From assembly GCF_020524005.1 (NCBI RefSeq), contig NZ_JAIVKK010000007.1, forward strand, positions 206,279-270,278: a stretch of DNA of 64,000 nucleotides, in the 5' to 3' direction. The notes below the pieces were generated by a model. That model made no database searches and was not told where the DNA came from. It saw only the letters and a program-made list of their open reading frames with translations. This DNA is from Microbulbifer aggregans (GTDB lineage Bacteria > Pseudomonadota > Gammaproteobacteria > Pseudomonadales > Cellvibrionaceae). Positions 28,262 through 37,860 of the stretch are shown piece after piece. Made by a program: the position numbers and the translations under genes. How positions within the stretch are numbered: position 1 is the first letter of the stretch; each line of letters begins with the position of its first letter.

Positions 28262-29332
28262 ATGTTTTCAGACCAACTTCCTTTAAAGCGCGTCCTCTCG
28301 CCCGTATCCCTGCTCCTCACCGCCGCATTGCTGCTGCCACTGCCGGCTGCAGCAGAGGCCATATTTGCCACCGACGATGAAGTAAACACCATGCAGGTGT
28401 TCAACTTCGCCAGTCCTTCAGTGGTATACGTCACCAACGAAACCGTCGTACGGGACCGCTGGACCCTGCGCCTGCACACCGTGCCCAAAGGCGCCGGCAG
28501 CGGTTTTATCTGGGACGACCAGGGCCACGTGGTTACCAACTTCCACGTGATCGACGGCGCGCGCAAAGTCACGATCACCCTCCAGGACCGCACTGAATGG
28601 CCCGCGGAACTGGTAGGCACTGCGCCGGAAAAAGACCTCGCGGTACTGAAGATCAATGCGCCGCAAGACTTGCTCAAGCCACTTGCACCCGGCCACTCCG
28701 CCGATCTGGCGGTTGGACGTAAAGTACTGGCCATCGGCAATCCATTTGGTCTCGACACCACCCTGACCACCGGGGTGGTCAGCGCACTGGGACGTGAGAT
28801 TGAGGCGGCCAACAACCGCACCATTCGCAATGTGATTCAGACTGACGCAGCCATTAACCCCGGCAACTCGGGCGGTCCCCTACTGGACTCCAGCGGACGT
28901 CTGATCGGCGTCAACACAGCGATTTACAGCCCCAGTGGCGCCAGCGTCGGTATCGGCTTTGCCATCCCGGTAGATACCGTGAAAAAAATCGTCCCCGAGT
29001 TGATCGCGCACGGGCGCCTGGTGCGCCCCATTCTCGGTATTGAATCTGCGCCCGATCAGTGGGCCAGCCAGTACGATTTTGAGGGTGTAGCCATCCTGCG
29101 CACAGCCCCGGACCTACCTGCCGCAGATGCCGGCCTGCGCGGCGTCTTCCGCGCACGTAACGGCGGCTGGCAGCTTGGGGACGTAATTGTGGGGATTGAT
29201 CATCAGCCGGTGCGAAATTACGACGACCTGATGAACGCGCTGGAAAACCACCGCCCCGGGGACCGCGTGCAAGTGCGCTACCTGCGCGATGGCACAGAGT
29301 TCGAAGCCGAACTCACCCTGGCCGCGCCCTGA
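28262..29332 (+). CDS. HtrA/DegS-type periplasmic serine protease
   Basis: A 356-residue trypsin-like protease with one PDZ domain. A signal peptide or anchor (about 1-30, VSLLLTAALLLPLPAAAEA) precedes the protease domain with His (VVTNFHVID), Asp (EKDLAVLKI) and Ser (NPGNSGGPLL). A PDZ domain follows (about 255-350, GDVIVGIDHQPVRNYDDL). One PDZ domain and this length resemble DegS, but the AEA cleavage site suggests a soluble periplasmic form. ATG 28262 is chosen because the in-frame GTG 28232 lies in a strong hairpin. A role in envelope protein quality control next to htpX is likely. Confidence 0.88.
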   Translation: MFSDQLPLKRVLSPVSLLLTAALLLPLPAAAEAIFATDDEVNTMQVFNFASPSVVYVTNETVVRDRWTLRLHTVPKGAGSGFIWDDQGHVVTNFHVIDGARKVTITLQDRTEWPAELVGTAPEKDLAVLKINAPQDLLKPLAPGHSADLAVGRKVLAIGNPFGLDTTLTTGVVSALGREIEAANNRTIRNVIQTDAAINPGNSGGPLLDSSGRLIGVNTAIYSPSGASVGIGFAIPVDTVKKIVPELIAHGRLVRPILGIESAPDQWASQYDFEGVAILRTAPDLPAADAGLRGVFRARNGGWQLGDVIVGIDHQPVRNYDDLMNALENHRPGDRVQVRYLRDGTEFEAELTLAAP

Positions 29333-29405
29333 ACGGGCGCGGGAATTGGCGGAAGTTTTTGTTACACTCGCCAGCCTGATTATTTTTCCTGGCGAATGAC
29401 GGCAC

Positions 29406-29750
29406 ATGCAAAAACATTTTCTCTGCGGCTATGAAGACCTCGCTGAAGGCGAGTCCAAAGGATTCTCCCTGGGCGATAACAGCGCGGGTATGGACAATGT
29501 ATTCGCGGTGAAAAAAGATGGTGAGGTTTACGCCTACAAAAATGTCTGCCCACACCGCGGCATCAATCTGGAGTGGCAACCCGACCAGTTTCTGGATTCG
29601 GAAAAAGCCCTGATCCAGTGTGCCTCCCACGGCGCACTATTCGAAATTCAGACCGGCGAATGTATCGCCGGTCCCTGTGCCGGAGACGCACTGACGCCGG
29701 TACCGGTGGAATACGCGCAGGAAGGGCTGTACGTATTGCTGGCAGACTGA
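29406..29750 (+). CDS. Rieske [2Fe-2S] domain protein
   Basis: A 114-residue protein consisting of one Rieske domain. Cluster ligands are in CPHRG and CASHG (C-x-H and C-x2-H pattern: NVCPHRGINL and QCASHGALFEI), followed by ECIAGPCAGDALTPVPV. Stand-alone ferredoxin-like Rieske proteins of this type usually feed electrons to oxygenases or act as small redox carriers. No partner oxygenase is next to it. It lies just downstream of the HtrA-like gene but has its own 70-base leader. Confidence 0.88.
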   Translation: MQKHFLCGYEDLAEGESKGFSLGDNSAGMDNVFAVKKDGEVYAYKNVCPHRGINLEWQPDQFLDSEKALIQCASHGALFEIQTGECIAGPCAGDALTPVPVEYAQEGLYVLLAD

Positions 29751-29852
29751 CAGACGCGCCACCGCAGCGTCCTACGCACCGGGTAATCGCGCCAGCCGAT
29801 ACTGTCTTGCCGGCACGCGGTCTCCGGCGCAAGCCCTCCGCCGCAACCTTCT

Positions 29853-30554
29853 CTAGCCGATGTATGGCACCGCCTCTACCAGCCGGATTTCCTCGGCATT
29901 CATTTGCGCCCGGTAGGCGATCACTTCAACACCCGCGGCTTTGGCTTCCGCAATAGCCGCGGCGTAGGTCGGGTCAATTTCTGCCGCGGGCTCCACGGTT
30001 TCGATCTGCGAATGCTGCACGCAGTAAAACAGCACCGCGCGTACACCAGACTGCGCCAGTTTCTGTAATTCGCGCAGGTGTTTCGCACCACGGGCGCTGA
30101 CCGCATCCGGAAACAGCCCGCGCGCGCCTTCGGCGAGGGTGACATTTTTGACTTCCACATAGCAGTCGCCAGTCGGACCACTCAACACGAGATCGATACG
30201 GCTGTTTTCCTCACCGTACTTCACTTCCCTGCGAATGCCCTCGTACCCCTGAAGCTCCGACACCACACCTTCGCGTATGGCCTCTTCCACCAGCGCGTTA
30301 GAGCGGCCGGTGTTGACGCCCGCAAGCGCACCCTCCGGGGTAGTAGTGATTTCCAGGGTATGGCGATACTTCCGCTTTGGGTTACCAGAGTCGGAATACC
30401 AGCAGGGCGTATTTTCCTCCCAGCAATTTTTCATTGAACCGGTGTTCGGACAGTGAATGGTTATAATTTCACCAGACTCCAATTCAATATCCGCTAGAAA
30501 ACGTTTGTAGCGACGCAACAACAACCCTCGCGCCAGGGAAGGGGATAATTTCAC
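29853..30554 (-). CDS. sfsA: SfsA family DNA/RNA nuclease
   Basis: A 233-residue SfsA protein (sugar fermentation stimulation protein; a nucleic-acid-binding nuclease). Conserved segments include LLRRYKRFLADIELESGE, HCPNTGSMKNCWE, the PD-D/ExK-like NSRIDLVL ... CYVEVKNVTLAEG and FPDAVSARGAKHLRELQ. The GTG start at 30554 is chosen because GGAG lies 5 bases upstream and the length then matches E. coli SfsA (234 residues); ATG further up would add about 47 unsupported residues. It sits next to dksA, as in many gammaproteobacteria. Confidence 0.93.
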   Translation of the reverse strand: MKLSPSLARGLLLRRYKRFLADIELESGEIITIHCPNTGSMKNCWEENTPCWYSDSGNPKRKYRHTLEITTTPEGALAGVNTGRSNALVEEAIREGVVSELQGYEGIRREVKYGEENSRIDLVLSGPTGDCYVEVKNVTLAEGARGLFPDAVSARGAKHLRELQKLAQSGVRAVLFYCVQHSQIETVEPAAEIDPTYAAAIAEAKAAGVEVIAYRAQMNAEEIRLVEAVPYIG

Positions 30555-30857
30555 GACATCTCCAACAAAAGTCAGATTGGGGATAAGTGTCAGCACCAAT
30601 TGACGAATATTTAGCCGCCAGAATACACCATGTGGCTCGTACTTTGCCGAAGGATTGCCCTTCCGTCCCTTTCTCGACAACATTTTGTGGCGCACGGGTA
30701 AGAGATTTGATAGTTTCCTCGCTTCCCGATCGCCGGGTGCTGGCGATCAGAGAGGATACAGCCTGAGGTCGCTTAGGCTTTACGCAGCCTGCTAGGCTTG
30801 ATTTTGGTTGTAGCGCCCTTATTAACTGGGGCCCGTATTACGAGAGAGGCAATGACT

Positions 30858-31295
30858 ATGCCCAATACTGCTGCGAAATCGGATTCTCTACACGGCTTTG
30901 AGCCCTATCAGGAACAGAAGGGCGAGGAGTACATGAATGAGAAGCAGCAGGAGCACTTCCGCAAACTGCTGCTGGCCTGGAAGGCCGAATTGATGGCAGA
31001 AGTGGATCGCACTGTTACCCACATGAAAGATGAAGCTGCCAATTTCCCGGATCCGGCGGATCGCGCCAGCCAGGAAGAGGAGTTCAGCCTGGAACTGCGC
31101 ACCCGCGATCGCGAGCGTAAGCTGATCAAGAAAATTGACGCCACCCTGGAACTGATTGACCAGGAAGATTACGGTTTCTGTGAAGCCTGTGGTGTTGAGA
31201 TTGGCATTCGCCGCCTGGAAGCACGTCCGACAGCAACCCTGTGTGTCGACTGTAAGACCCTGGCGGAAATCAAAGAAAAGCAGATCTCCGGCTGA
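30858..31295 (+). CDS. dksA: RNA polymerase-binding transcription factor DksA
   Basis: A 145-residue DksA, the ppGpp co-factor that inserts a coiled coil into the RNA polymerase secondary channel and resets rRNA and biosynthetic promoters in starvation. The coiled coil tip has the essential [12 protein letters not shown] segment, and the zinc finger CEACG ... CVDC is complete. ATG 30858 has GAGAGG 8 bases upstream; ATG 30852 is too close. It is followed 70 bases later by gluQ, the classic dksA-gluQ pair. Confidence 0.97.
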   Translation: MPNTAAKSDSLHGFEPYQEQKGEEYMNEKQQEHFRKLLLAWKAELMAEVDRTVTHMKDEAANFPDPADRASQEEEFSLELRTRDRERKLIKKIDATLELIDQEDYGFCEACGVEIGIRRLEARPTATLCVDCKTLAEIKEKQISG

Positions 31296-31365
31296 TCCAT
31301 TGCCGCCGGGTGGCCAGTGCTACCCGGCGCAAGCCCCCTGCCCCGAGCGTCTCCCCGAGTAACCT

Positions 31366-32265
31366 GTGAGCACTCCGGACAATTCCCTACACGGCACCGA
31401 TCACTACATCGGACGCTTTGCCCCCTCACCCACCGGTCCACTGCACTTTGGCTCACTGGTTTGTGCGGTCGGCAGTTACCTCGACGCCCTCGCCCACGGC
31501 GGCCACTGGCTGCTGCGAATGGAAGACCTCGACCCTCCCCGGGAGATGCCCGGCGCCGCGGATCGTATCCTTCGATCTCTGGAAGCCCACGGCTTACACT
31601 GGCACGGCCCATTGATCTGGCAAAGCAAGCGCCACGACCATTACGCGCATGTACTCTCACAGCTCTCTGCCCAGTCGCTTCTGTACGAGTGTTACTGTAC
31701 TCGGGAGGAAATCCGGCAGGCCGGCGGGCATCGGCGCGAACTTTGTCGGACCACCCCGACAGGAAACTCCAACACCGCAGCACTGCGATTTCACTGCGCC
31801 GGCGCAACGGAATCCTTTGACGACCTCTGGCACGGCCACCTGCAACAGGACGTGCGCGAGGACCCCATCCTCAAGCGCCGCGACGGACTCTATGCCTACC
31901 ACCTAGGAGTGGTCGTTGACGATATTGAGCAGGGGGTTACGCACATTGTACGAGGAGCCGATCTGCTCGACTGTTGTGGAGTACAACGAAAGCTGTTTCG
32001 CGCCCTGGGGCAGCGCCCTCCCATTTACGGCCACCTGCCGTTGGTGATGAACGACGGCGGACAAAAACTGAGCAAGCAGAACCACGCCCCGGCCCTGGAT
32101 GACCTTCGAGCTTCGGAGAACCTGGTAAAAGCACTCGGATTTCTCGGCTTTCACTGCCCGGGTGAGTTAGACCGGGAATCTCCCCTCGCCATCCTCTCAT
32201 GGGCTGTGGCCCGCTGGCAGCGCCATCAGGTAACCCGCCACAACCGCCAGTTACACGAGCACTGA
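31366..32265 (+). CDS. gluQ: Glutamyl-Q tRNA(Asp) synthetase
   Basis: A 299-residue truncated glutamyl-tRNA synthetase paralogue that attaches glutamate to queuosine-34 of tRNA-Asp. The HIGH-like PTGPLHFGSL and KMSKS-like QKLSKQ motifs and a zinc-binding region (CYCTREE) are visible; the anticodon-binding domain of GltX is absent, as expected. The start is GTG 31366. It is linked with dksA upstream. Confidence 0.94.
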   Translation: MSTPDNSLHGTDHYIGRFAPSPTGPLHFGSLVCAVGSYLDALAHGGHWLLRMEDLDPPREMPGAADRILRSLEAHGLHWHGPLIWQSKRHDHYAHVLSQLSAQSLLYECYCTREEIRQAGGHRRELCRTTPTGNSNTAALRFHCAGATESFDDLWHGHLQQDVREDPILKRRDGLYAYHLGVVVDDIEQGVTHIVRGADLLDCCGVQRKLFRALGQRPPIYGHLPLVMNDGGQKLSKQNHAPALDDLRASENLVKALGFLGFHCPGELDRESPLAILSWAVARWQRHQVTRHNRQLHEH

Positions 32266-32387
32266 TTCCCAACCAGGCTCTCACCAACTCTTGGACAATT
32301 GCACCGAGCGGCAGGCAGCTATACCATTTTCGCCCTCAGTTTTTTGTCGACCCGAATTTTCGCCACAGGAACGCCCAACAGGCCCTT

Positions 32388-32564
32388 ATGAGCAACCGAA
32401 CCCTGTTAATCCTGCTGGCACTGGTGGGCTACGTTTTCAGCCCCACCGTGTTCACCTGGATGATCAATCCCACCGGCGCCTGGTACCGGCCATTTATTCT
32501 CTGGTTTGTACTGATCCTGCTTGCCATTTTCATTCAGCAGAGGCGCAAACCCGATGACCTTTGA
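32388..32564 (+). CDS. cbrX: CbrX-like small membrane protein
   Basis: A 58-residue protein with two hydrophobic helices (about 5-24 and 32-52) and a basic tail (QQRRKPDDL). Its stop codon overlaps the start of cbrA by 11 bases. In Pseudomonas a small ORF called cbrX has the same position and is translationally coupled to cbrA. Location, size and overlap are the basis for the name; I have not aligned the sequences. Confidence 0.75.
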   Translation: MSNRTLLILLALVGYVFSPTVFTWMINPTGAWYRPFILWFVLILLAIFIQQRRKPDDL

Positions 32565-35538
32565 GATCGTCCATATTGCGCTGATCGGTGTGGCCTATAT
32601 TGCCGCGCTATTCTTCGTTGCATTTGCCACATCAAAAGGCTGGCTGTCGAGCAACTGGACCCGCCACCCGTTTTTTTACGTCTTGTCTTTGGGTGTGTCT
32701 CTCAGCGCCTGGACCTACTACGGGATTGTCGACCTCGCGTGGCAGCATGGCTACGGGGTTCTGGCCTATTATCTGGGCACCGGTGCGATGTTCCTGTTTG
32801 CGCCAGTGGCACTGGAGCCTCTGGCGCGGCTCTGCCAGCGCTACCAGCTCACTTCGCCGGCGGACCTCCTGGTATTCCGCTACCACAGCCGGGAGGCCGG
32901 CACCCTCGCCACCCTGTTTATGCTGCTCGGCCTTCTACCTCTGATCGCACTCCAGATTCAGGCGGTGGCCGAAACCCTGGCCCTGCTGTCGCGGGACAAC
33001 ATGGCAGCGATGGCGCTGCCTGACACAGGAGTAACCAGCAAAGATCTGGTCGCCTTTTTCTACTGTGTACTACTGGCGCTGTTCACCACTACGTACGGCG
33101 CGTCCCGCAAACGCCGGGCCGGTCTCGCCAGCGCCATGGCGCTGGAATCCATGGTAAAACTTGTCGCGCTACTCGCGGTGGGTTTCTACGCGGTATACGG
33201 GGTATTCGGCGGTCTGGGAGGACTCGATACCTGGCTCGCGCAGAACAGTGACATGCAGCAACTGCTGTACACACCGATCAAACAGGGGTCCTCTCATACC
33301 CTGCTACTGGTCTTTATCGCCACAGCCGTGGCAATGCCCCACATCTTCTATCTCAGCATCGCCGAGCGACCGGCCGCCAACACCCTGCGCGCGGCGAGCT
33401 GGGGGTTCCCTCTTTTCCTGCTGCTGATGGCGCTACCAATCTTCCCGATCATGTGGGCCGGCTTCGCCCTCGATGTGTCGGAGCCGGTACAGTACTTCAC
33501 GCTCGCGGTCCCGCGCGCGAGTGGATCCGCCCTGCTCACGATCCTGGCCTTTGTCGGCGGCCTGTCCGCGGCCACCGGCGCGCTGATCATGATCACCCTG
33601 GCACTCTCGACCATGGTGATGAATCACTGGCTGCTCCCCGGTACCCGCTGGCAGTCGGAAGACAATATGTATCGCCAGCTCCTGTGGCTGCGCCGTACTC
33701 TGGTTACTGCACTGTTCCTGGCTGGATTTGCGTTTTACCTGCTACTGAATAATCGGCTGTCCCTGTCGGACCTGGCGATTATTGCGTTTATCGCATCACT
33801 ACAGTTCCTGCCCGGCATCTTTGCCGTCATCCACTGGCCCCAGGGCAACCGCCGCGGCTTTATCGCCGGACTGCTGGCAGGAATGCTGATCTGGGCAACT
33901 GGGCTGCTGGTACCGGCGATGGTGGGCAATGGCGGCATCGGCATCCCCGGTACCGACCTGCAGGTGCGCCTGGGCATGGAAATCTGGCCACAGATCACCA
34001 CGCTGTCCCTGTCCGCCAACGTCCTTCTGTTTATCCTGGTCTCCGTATTCACCCGCACCTCCAGCCTTGAGCGCTACGCCGCGGACCTGTGCAGTGACGA
34101 CTCCATCAGTCAGGCGCTGCGCCTGGAACTGGATGTGCAATCCGCCGCGGAATTCCGCCTGCGCCTCTCGGAAAGCCTGGGAGCCGCCACCGCCAGCCAG
34201 GAAGTCAGCCGCGCACTGCGCCAGCTCAACCTGCCGGAGGATGAACGCCGCCCGTACGCACTGCGCCAGTTGCGGGACAAACTGGAGGCAAACCTTTCCG
34301 GGCTACTGGGGCGGGTACTGGCGGGCCAGATCGTCGACCGTCACCTGCCCTTCGTCACCAGCGACCTGCCGGCAAACAAAGATATCAACCTGATCGAGAC
34401 GCGCCTAAGCCGCTACAAAAACCAGCTGACCGGCCTCGCCGCGGAGCTGAACAACCTGCGTCTCTACCATCGCCAGATGCTGGAAGAACTGCCCATGGCT
34501 GCCTGCTCTCTCGGGCGCGACGGGGAAATTCTGCTGTGGAATTATGCGATGGCCGACCTCTCGGCGGTCAGTGCCAGCGAGGTGATCGGCTCCAAGCTCG
34601 ATTACCTCCCGGAACCCTGGGCCGAACTGTTATCCGAGTTTGTGCAATCTGCAGACAGCAGCCGCTTCAAGCAACAGGTAGACATCAACGGCAACAGCCA
34701 CTGGCTCAACCTGCACAAGACCCGACTGAAACAAAGGCGTGGCGGCAAACACAAAGAGAGCTTTCGCGACAGCCGCAGTGATGGCCTGATGATTCTGGTA
34801 GAGGACATTACCGAGACCCAGATTCTTGAGCAGGAGCTGATGCACAGCGAGCGTCTCGCCTCCGTAGGCCGCCTCGCAGCCGGGGTCGCCCACGAAGTCG
34901 GCAACCCGGTCACCGGCATCGCCTGCCTGGCGCAAAACCTCCAGTTCGAATCCGAGAACCCGGAAGTACTGGAGACGGCGGACCAGATACTCAGCCAGAC
35001 CCAGCGAATCAGCCGCATCGTTCACTCACTGGTGAGCTTTTCCCACAGCGGCAGTCAGGACACCGACAAAGCACCGGTCGACCTTCACGCCTGCGTGGAA
35101 GAGGCCGTGCAACTGCTGTCACTACAGCGGGACAAAACCCAGGTCACGTTTGAAAACCGGGTTCCCGCTGACCTGATCGCCCAGGGCGACAACCAGCGCC
35201 TGATTCAGGTATTCATCAACCTGCTGAGTAATGCCCGCGACGCCAGCCCTGACGGCGGTAACATAGAAATCGACGGGTATATTCGTGCGGGATTGGCGTG
35301 CGTATCCGTTACAGATGACGGCCCCGGCATTTCCGCGGCCCACCGCGATCGTATTCTCGAACCCTTCTTCACCACCAAAGAGCCGGGAGAAGGCACGGGT
35401 CTCGGCCTCGCCATGGTGTACAGCATCGTGGAAGAACACGGCGGCCAGCTTGAGCTGGTAAGCCCCGCCCACCCGGATACCGGCCGTGGTGCGCGCTTTA
35501 TCGTGCAGGTTCCATTGGAAAAAGAGTCGCCGAAGTAG
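32554..35538 (+). CDS. cbrA: Sensor histidine kinase CbrA
   Basis: A 994-residue hybrid of a transporter-like sensor and a histidine kinase. The first 510 residues or so form an SLC5 (Na+/solute symporter)-like domain with about 13 membrane helices. A linker, a PAS-like domain (about 640-760), a HisKA domain with the phosphorylated His780 (VAHEVGNPVTGIA) and an HATPase domain (NLLSNARDASPDGG, DDGPGIS, GEGTGLGLAMV) follow. In Pseudomonas CbrA controls CbrB and carbon/nitrogen use, and binds or transports histidine. ATG 32554 is inside cbrX, so translation is probably coupled. Confidence 0.93.
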   Translation: MTFEIVHIALIGVAYIAALFFVAFATSKGWLSSNWTRHPFFYVLSLGVSLSAWTYYGIVDLAWQHGYGVLAYYLGTGAMFLFAPVALEPLARLCQRYQLTSPADLLVFRYHSREAGTLATLFMLLGLLPLIALQIQAVAETLALLSRDNMAAMALPDTGVTSKDLVAFFYCVLLALFTTTYGASRKRRAGLASAMALESMVKLVALLAVGFYAVYGVFGGLGGLDTWLAQNSDMQQLLYTPIKQGSSHTLLLVFIATAVAMPHIFYLSIAERPAANTLRAASWGFPLFLLLMALPIFPIMWAGFALDVSEPVQYFTLAVPRASGSALLTILAFVGGLSAATGALIMITLALSTMVMNHWLLPGTRWQSEDNMYRQLLWLRRTLVTALFLAGFAFYLLLNNRLSLSDLAIIAFIASLQFLPGIFAVIHWPQGNRRGFIAGLLAGMLIWATGLLVPAMVGNGGIGIPGTDLQVRLGMEIWPQITTLSLSANVLLFILVSVFTRTSSLERYAADLCSDDSISQALRLELDVQSAAEFRLRLSESLGAATASQEVSRALRQLNLPEDERRPYALRQLRDKLEANLSGLLGRVLAGQIVDRHLPFVTSDLPANKDINLIETRLSRYKNQLTGLAAELNNLRLYHRQMLEELPMAACSLGRDGEILLWNYAMADLSAVSASEVIGSKLDYLPEPWAELLSEFVQSADSSRFKQQVDINGNSHWLNLHKTRLKQRRGGKHKESFRDSRSDGLMILVEDITETQILEQELMHSERLASVGRLAAGVAHEVGNPVTGIACLAQNLQFESENPEVLETADQILSQTQRISRIVHSLVSFSHSGSQDTDKAPVDLHACVEEAVQLLSLQRDKTQVTFENRVPADLIAQGDNQRLIQVFINLLSNARDASPDGGNIEIDGYIRAGLACVSVTDDGPGISAAHRDRILEPFFTTKEPGEGTGLGLAMVYSIVEEHGGQLELVSPAHPDTGRGARFIVQVPLEKESPK

Positions 35539-35676
35539 CACAAGAGTGAACGGTTTGTTACTCGATAACGGAAAATGCGAACAATTTTTAATCAAATTAT
35601 GTATGATGGGTTGCAACGAAACGCCCACCGGGTAAAACTTAGCGGCCGCTGAACATTTTGTAACCAGGCGTAACAC

Positions 35677-37065
35677 ATGAGCCATATTCTGATCGTTGAA
35701 GATGAAGCCATTATCCGCACAGCTCTGCGCAAGCTGCTGGAGCGGCACCGCTACAAGATCAGTGAAGCCGGCTCCGTACGGGAAGCGACCACCAAGTATC
35801 GCATTACCGACTTTGACCTGATCATCTCTGATCTCCGTCTACCCGGAGCTCCCGGTACAGATCTTCTCAAGCTCGCCGGTGACGTACCGGTCCTGATCAT
35901 GACCAGCTACGCCAGCCTGCGCTCGGCGGTAGACTCCATGCGTATGGGCGCCGCAGATTACATTGCCAAGCCCTTTGATCACGACGAAATGATTGCCACC
36001 GTGCGCCGGGTAATCGGCAAAGCGGAGCAGAATCGCGCCGCGGCTCCGGCCAACGACGACCGGCAGGGCCGCGCCATCTCCGGCATGATCGGCGACAGCC
36101 CGGTCATGCGTACGCTGTACAACCGCATTCATAAAGTGGCCCCCACCGACGCCACCGTGCTGGTGCACGGCGAAACCGGCACCGGTAAGGAACTGGTCGC
36201 CCGAGCCATCCACGAGGAAAGCCGCCGTGCCGGCAAACCTCTGATCTCCGTGAACTGTGCGGCCATCCCGGAAACCCTGATCGAAGCGGAACTGTTTGGT
36301 CACGAAAAAGGCGCCTTCACTGGTGCGCAAACAGCGCGCGACGGCCTGATTGCCGCGGCAGACGGCGGCACCCTGTTCCTGGATGAAATCGGTGAATTAC
36401 CGCTGGAAGCCCAGGCTCGCCTGCTGCGCGTATTACAGGAAGGGGAAGTGCGCCCTATCGGTGCCATCGAATCCCGCAAGGTCAATGTGCGCCTCGTCGC
36501 CGCAACCCACCGCAACCTGCGCCAGCTGGCGGCGGAGCGAAAATTCCGGGAAGACCTTTATTACCGGATCAACGTCGTACAGATGACCCTGCCACCCCTG
36601 CGCGAACGCGGCAAAGATGTACTGGCCATCGCCGAACACCTGCTGGAAAAATTCTGCGCAAAAATCAACCGCCCCACACTGAAGCTGTCACCGGAAGCCA
36701 TCCAGGCCGTTACCACCTACACATGGCCAGGTAACGTGCGCGAGCTGGAGAACGCGATTCAACGCGCGGTAATCCTGACCGAGGATCAGACCGAAATCGA
36801 CCATCGCACCCTCGACATCGACCTCGATCTGGTACCAATCGAAGAAGCCGACCCGGAACGCCTGCCCCGCAGCAGCCTGCATTCGGACCCCCGCGAAGAC
36901 CTCTCACTGGAGGACTACTTCGCCCGCTTCGTACTGGAACACCAGGAAACCATGAGTGAAACCGAGCTTGCCAAAAAGCTCGGGGTAAGCCGTAAATGTC
37001 TGTGGGAGCGCCGCCAGAAGCTCGGGATCCCACGTAAAAAGGCCCGCAGGGCCTTAGAAGCCTGA
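35677..37065 (+). CDS. cbrB: NtrC-family response regulator CbrB
   Basis: A 462-residue sigma-54 activator. The receiver domain (1-120) has the phospho-acceptor D52 ([10 protein letters not shown]). The AAA+ domain (about 145-380) has Walker A GETGTGKE and the sigma-54-contacting GAFTGA loop. A Fis-type helix-turn-helix ([21 protein letters not shown]) ends the protein. It pairs with CbrA 138 bases upstream. The adjacent intergenic region carries the expected target promoter with sigma-54 elements. A terminator follows the gene. Confidence 0.95.
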   Translation: MSHILIVEDEAIIRTALRKLLERHRYKISEAGSVREATTKYRITDFDLIISDLRLPGAPGTDLLKLAGDVPVLIMTSYASLRSAVDSMRMGAADYIAKPFDHDEMIATVRRVIGKAEQNRAAAPANDDRQGRAISGMIGDSPVMRTLYNRIHKVAPTDATVLVHGETGTGKELVARAIHEESRRAGKPLISVNCAAIPETLIEAELFGHEKGAFTGAQTARDGLIAAADGGTLFLDEIGELPLEAQARLLRVLQEGEVRPIGAIESRKVNVRLVAATHRNLRQLAAERKFREDLYYRINVVQMTLPPLRERGKDVLAIAEHLLEKFCAKINRPTLKLSPEAIQAVTTYTWPGNVRELENAIQRAVILTEDQTEIDHRTLDIDLDLVPIEEADPERLPRSSLHSDPREDLSLEDYFARFVLEHQETMSETELAKKLGVSRKCLWERRQKLGIPRKKARRALEA

Positions 37066-37094
37066 GACCCGGGCATCAAATTCCCGCAACAATG

Positions 37095-37123
37095 AAAAAG
37101 CCCGGCACATGCCGGGCTTTTTC
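37095..37123 (+). terminator. Rho-independent terminator of cbrB
   Basis: AAAAAGCCCGGCA, loop, TGCCGGGCTTTTT: perfect stem with T run about 30 bases past the cbrB stop. It separates cbrB from the sRNA transcript downstream. Confidence 0.93.
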
Positions 37124-37260
37124 GTTAGCAACTATTGATTACCGAGCCCAGCGAGCAAGAACCCGACCGGGTAGACGGCGACCACCGACCACACTAACGA
37201 CACTACTGGCACTACCGGACGGCAATGCCGAAAAGCGGTATCTGCATTCTCCACCCCAAC

Positions 37261-37345
37261 TGTTACCCCACCCACACCACTAAACCGTCGACCGATGAAA
37301 ATTGGTAACAGTTGAAAGTGTTACCCAAAAGCCGGGGCAGTAACA
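37261..37345 (+). promoter_or_regulatory. Probable CbrB binding sites (UAS)
   Basis: TGTTAC at 37261 and GTAACA at 37305, then TGTTAC at 37319-37324 and GTAACA at 37340-37345 separated by exactly 15 bases. The last pair is a perfect hexamer palindrome about 100 bases upstream of the sigma-54 promoter, a normal enhancer distance. As I recall, the Pseudomonas CbrB consensus is TGTTAC-N14/15-GTAACA. Confidence 0.75.
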
Positions 37346-37439
37346 GTCACCGTACCATGCGTAACGGAAAGCTGTATTAGCGCGCCACAAAAAAGTTCCC
37401 AAAAACACTAACTCATTGATTTTTAAGGCTTTTTAAAAG

Positions 37440-37456
37440 TTGGCACGCTATCTGCT
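37440..37456 (+). promoter_or_regulatory. Sigma-54 promoter of the CrcZ-like RNA
   Basis: TTGGCACGCTATCTGCTTT around 37440-37458: GG at 37442-37443, ten bases, GC at 37454-37455, the invariant -24/-12 spacing. The -24 element TGGCACG is a full consensus match. Transcription should start near 37467. Confidence 0.88.
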
Positions 37457-37466
37457 TTGTATAGAT

Positions 37467-37860
37467 CAAACAACAAGAACAGCCAAGAATAAAAATAAAT
37501 GGCTGATGAAGCCCTAATAACAACTAACAATAAGCGGGCGAAACACAATAAGAAAAACGGCGAGGTCGACAATAAAAGCCTAAGTGACCACAACCGGAGC
37601 AAAAAACGACCAATAACAATAATAAGGTCAGAAATAACAATAAAAATAAATAAGAAGACGCAAATCTAATAATAAAAATAAACAATAAGAATAAAGAGTA
37701 ATAACAAAAATAATAATTTATAGAAGACAACAAAAATAACGACAAGCACGTGACAAACTGACTGATTGTGCCTGGGAGAGGGTTTGCTGAATAGCAAATT
37801 GATAGCGCAAGGAAGCCGCTGCCTTCATACCGAATAAGAATAATTTCTTGATTTTTCTTT
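37467..37860 (+). ncRNA. crcZ: CrcZ-like regulatory small RNA (Hfq/Crc decoy)
   Basis: An A-rich, non-coding transcript of about 300-400 nt is predicted from the sigma-54 promoter. Between 37467 and 37745 it contains more than a dozen overlapping AANAANAA-type motifs (for example AACAACAAGAA near 37470, AATAACAATAA near 37613), the Hfq/Crc recognition sequence. Pseudomonas crcZ lies in the same cbrB-pcnB interval, is sigma-54/CbrB-driven and relieves catabolite repression by titrating Hfq. The 3' end is uncertain: a TTTGCT/AGCAAA hairpin sits at 37783-37798, and an AU-rich stem with a T-rich tail is at about 37834-37860. Confidence 0.82.

Noticed and set aside
37524..37745. Leu/Phe-rich 73-codon minus-strand frame in the cbrB-pcnB gap
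   Set aside because: It is the antisense of the AATAA-rich sRNA tract; a run of Leu, Phe and Ile follows from the repeats and does not make a believable membrane protein.
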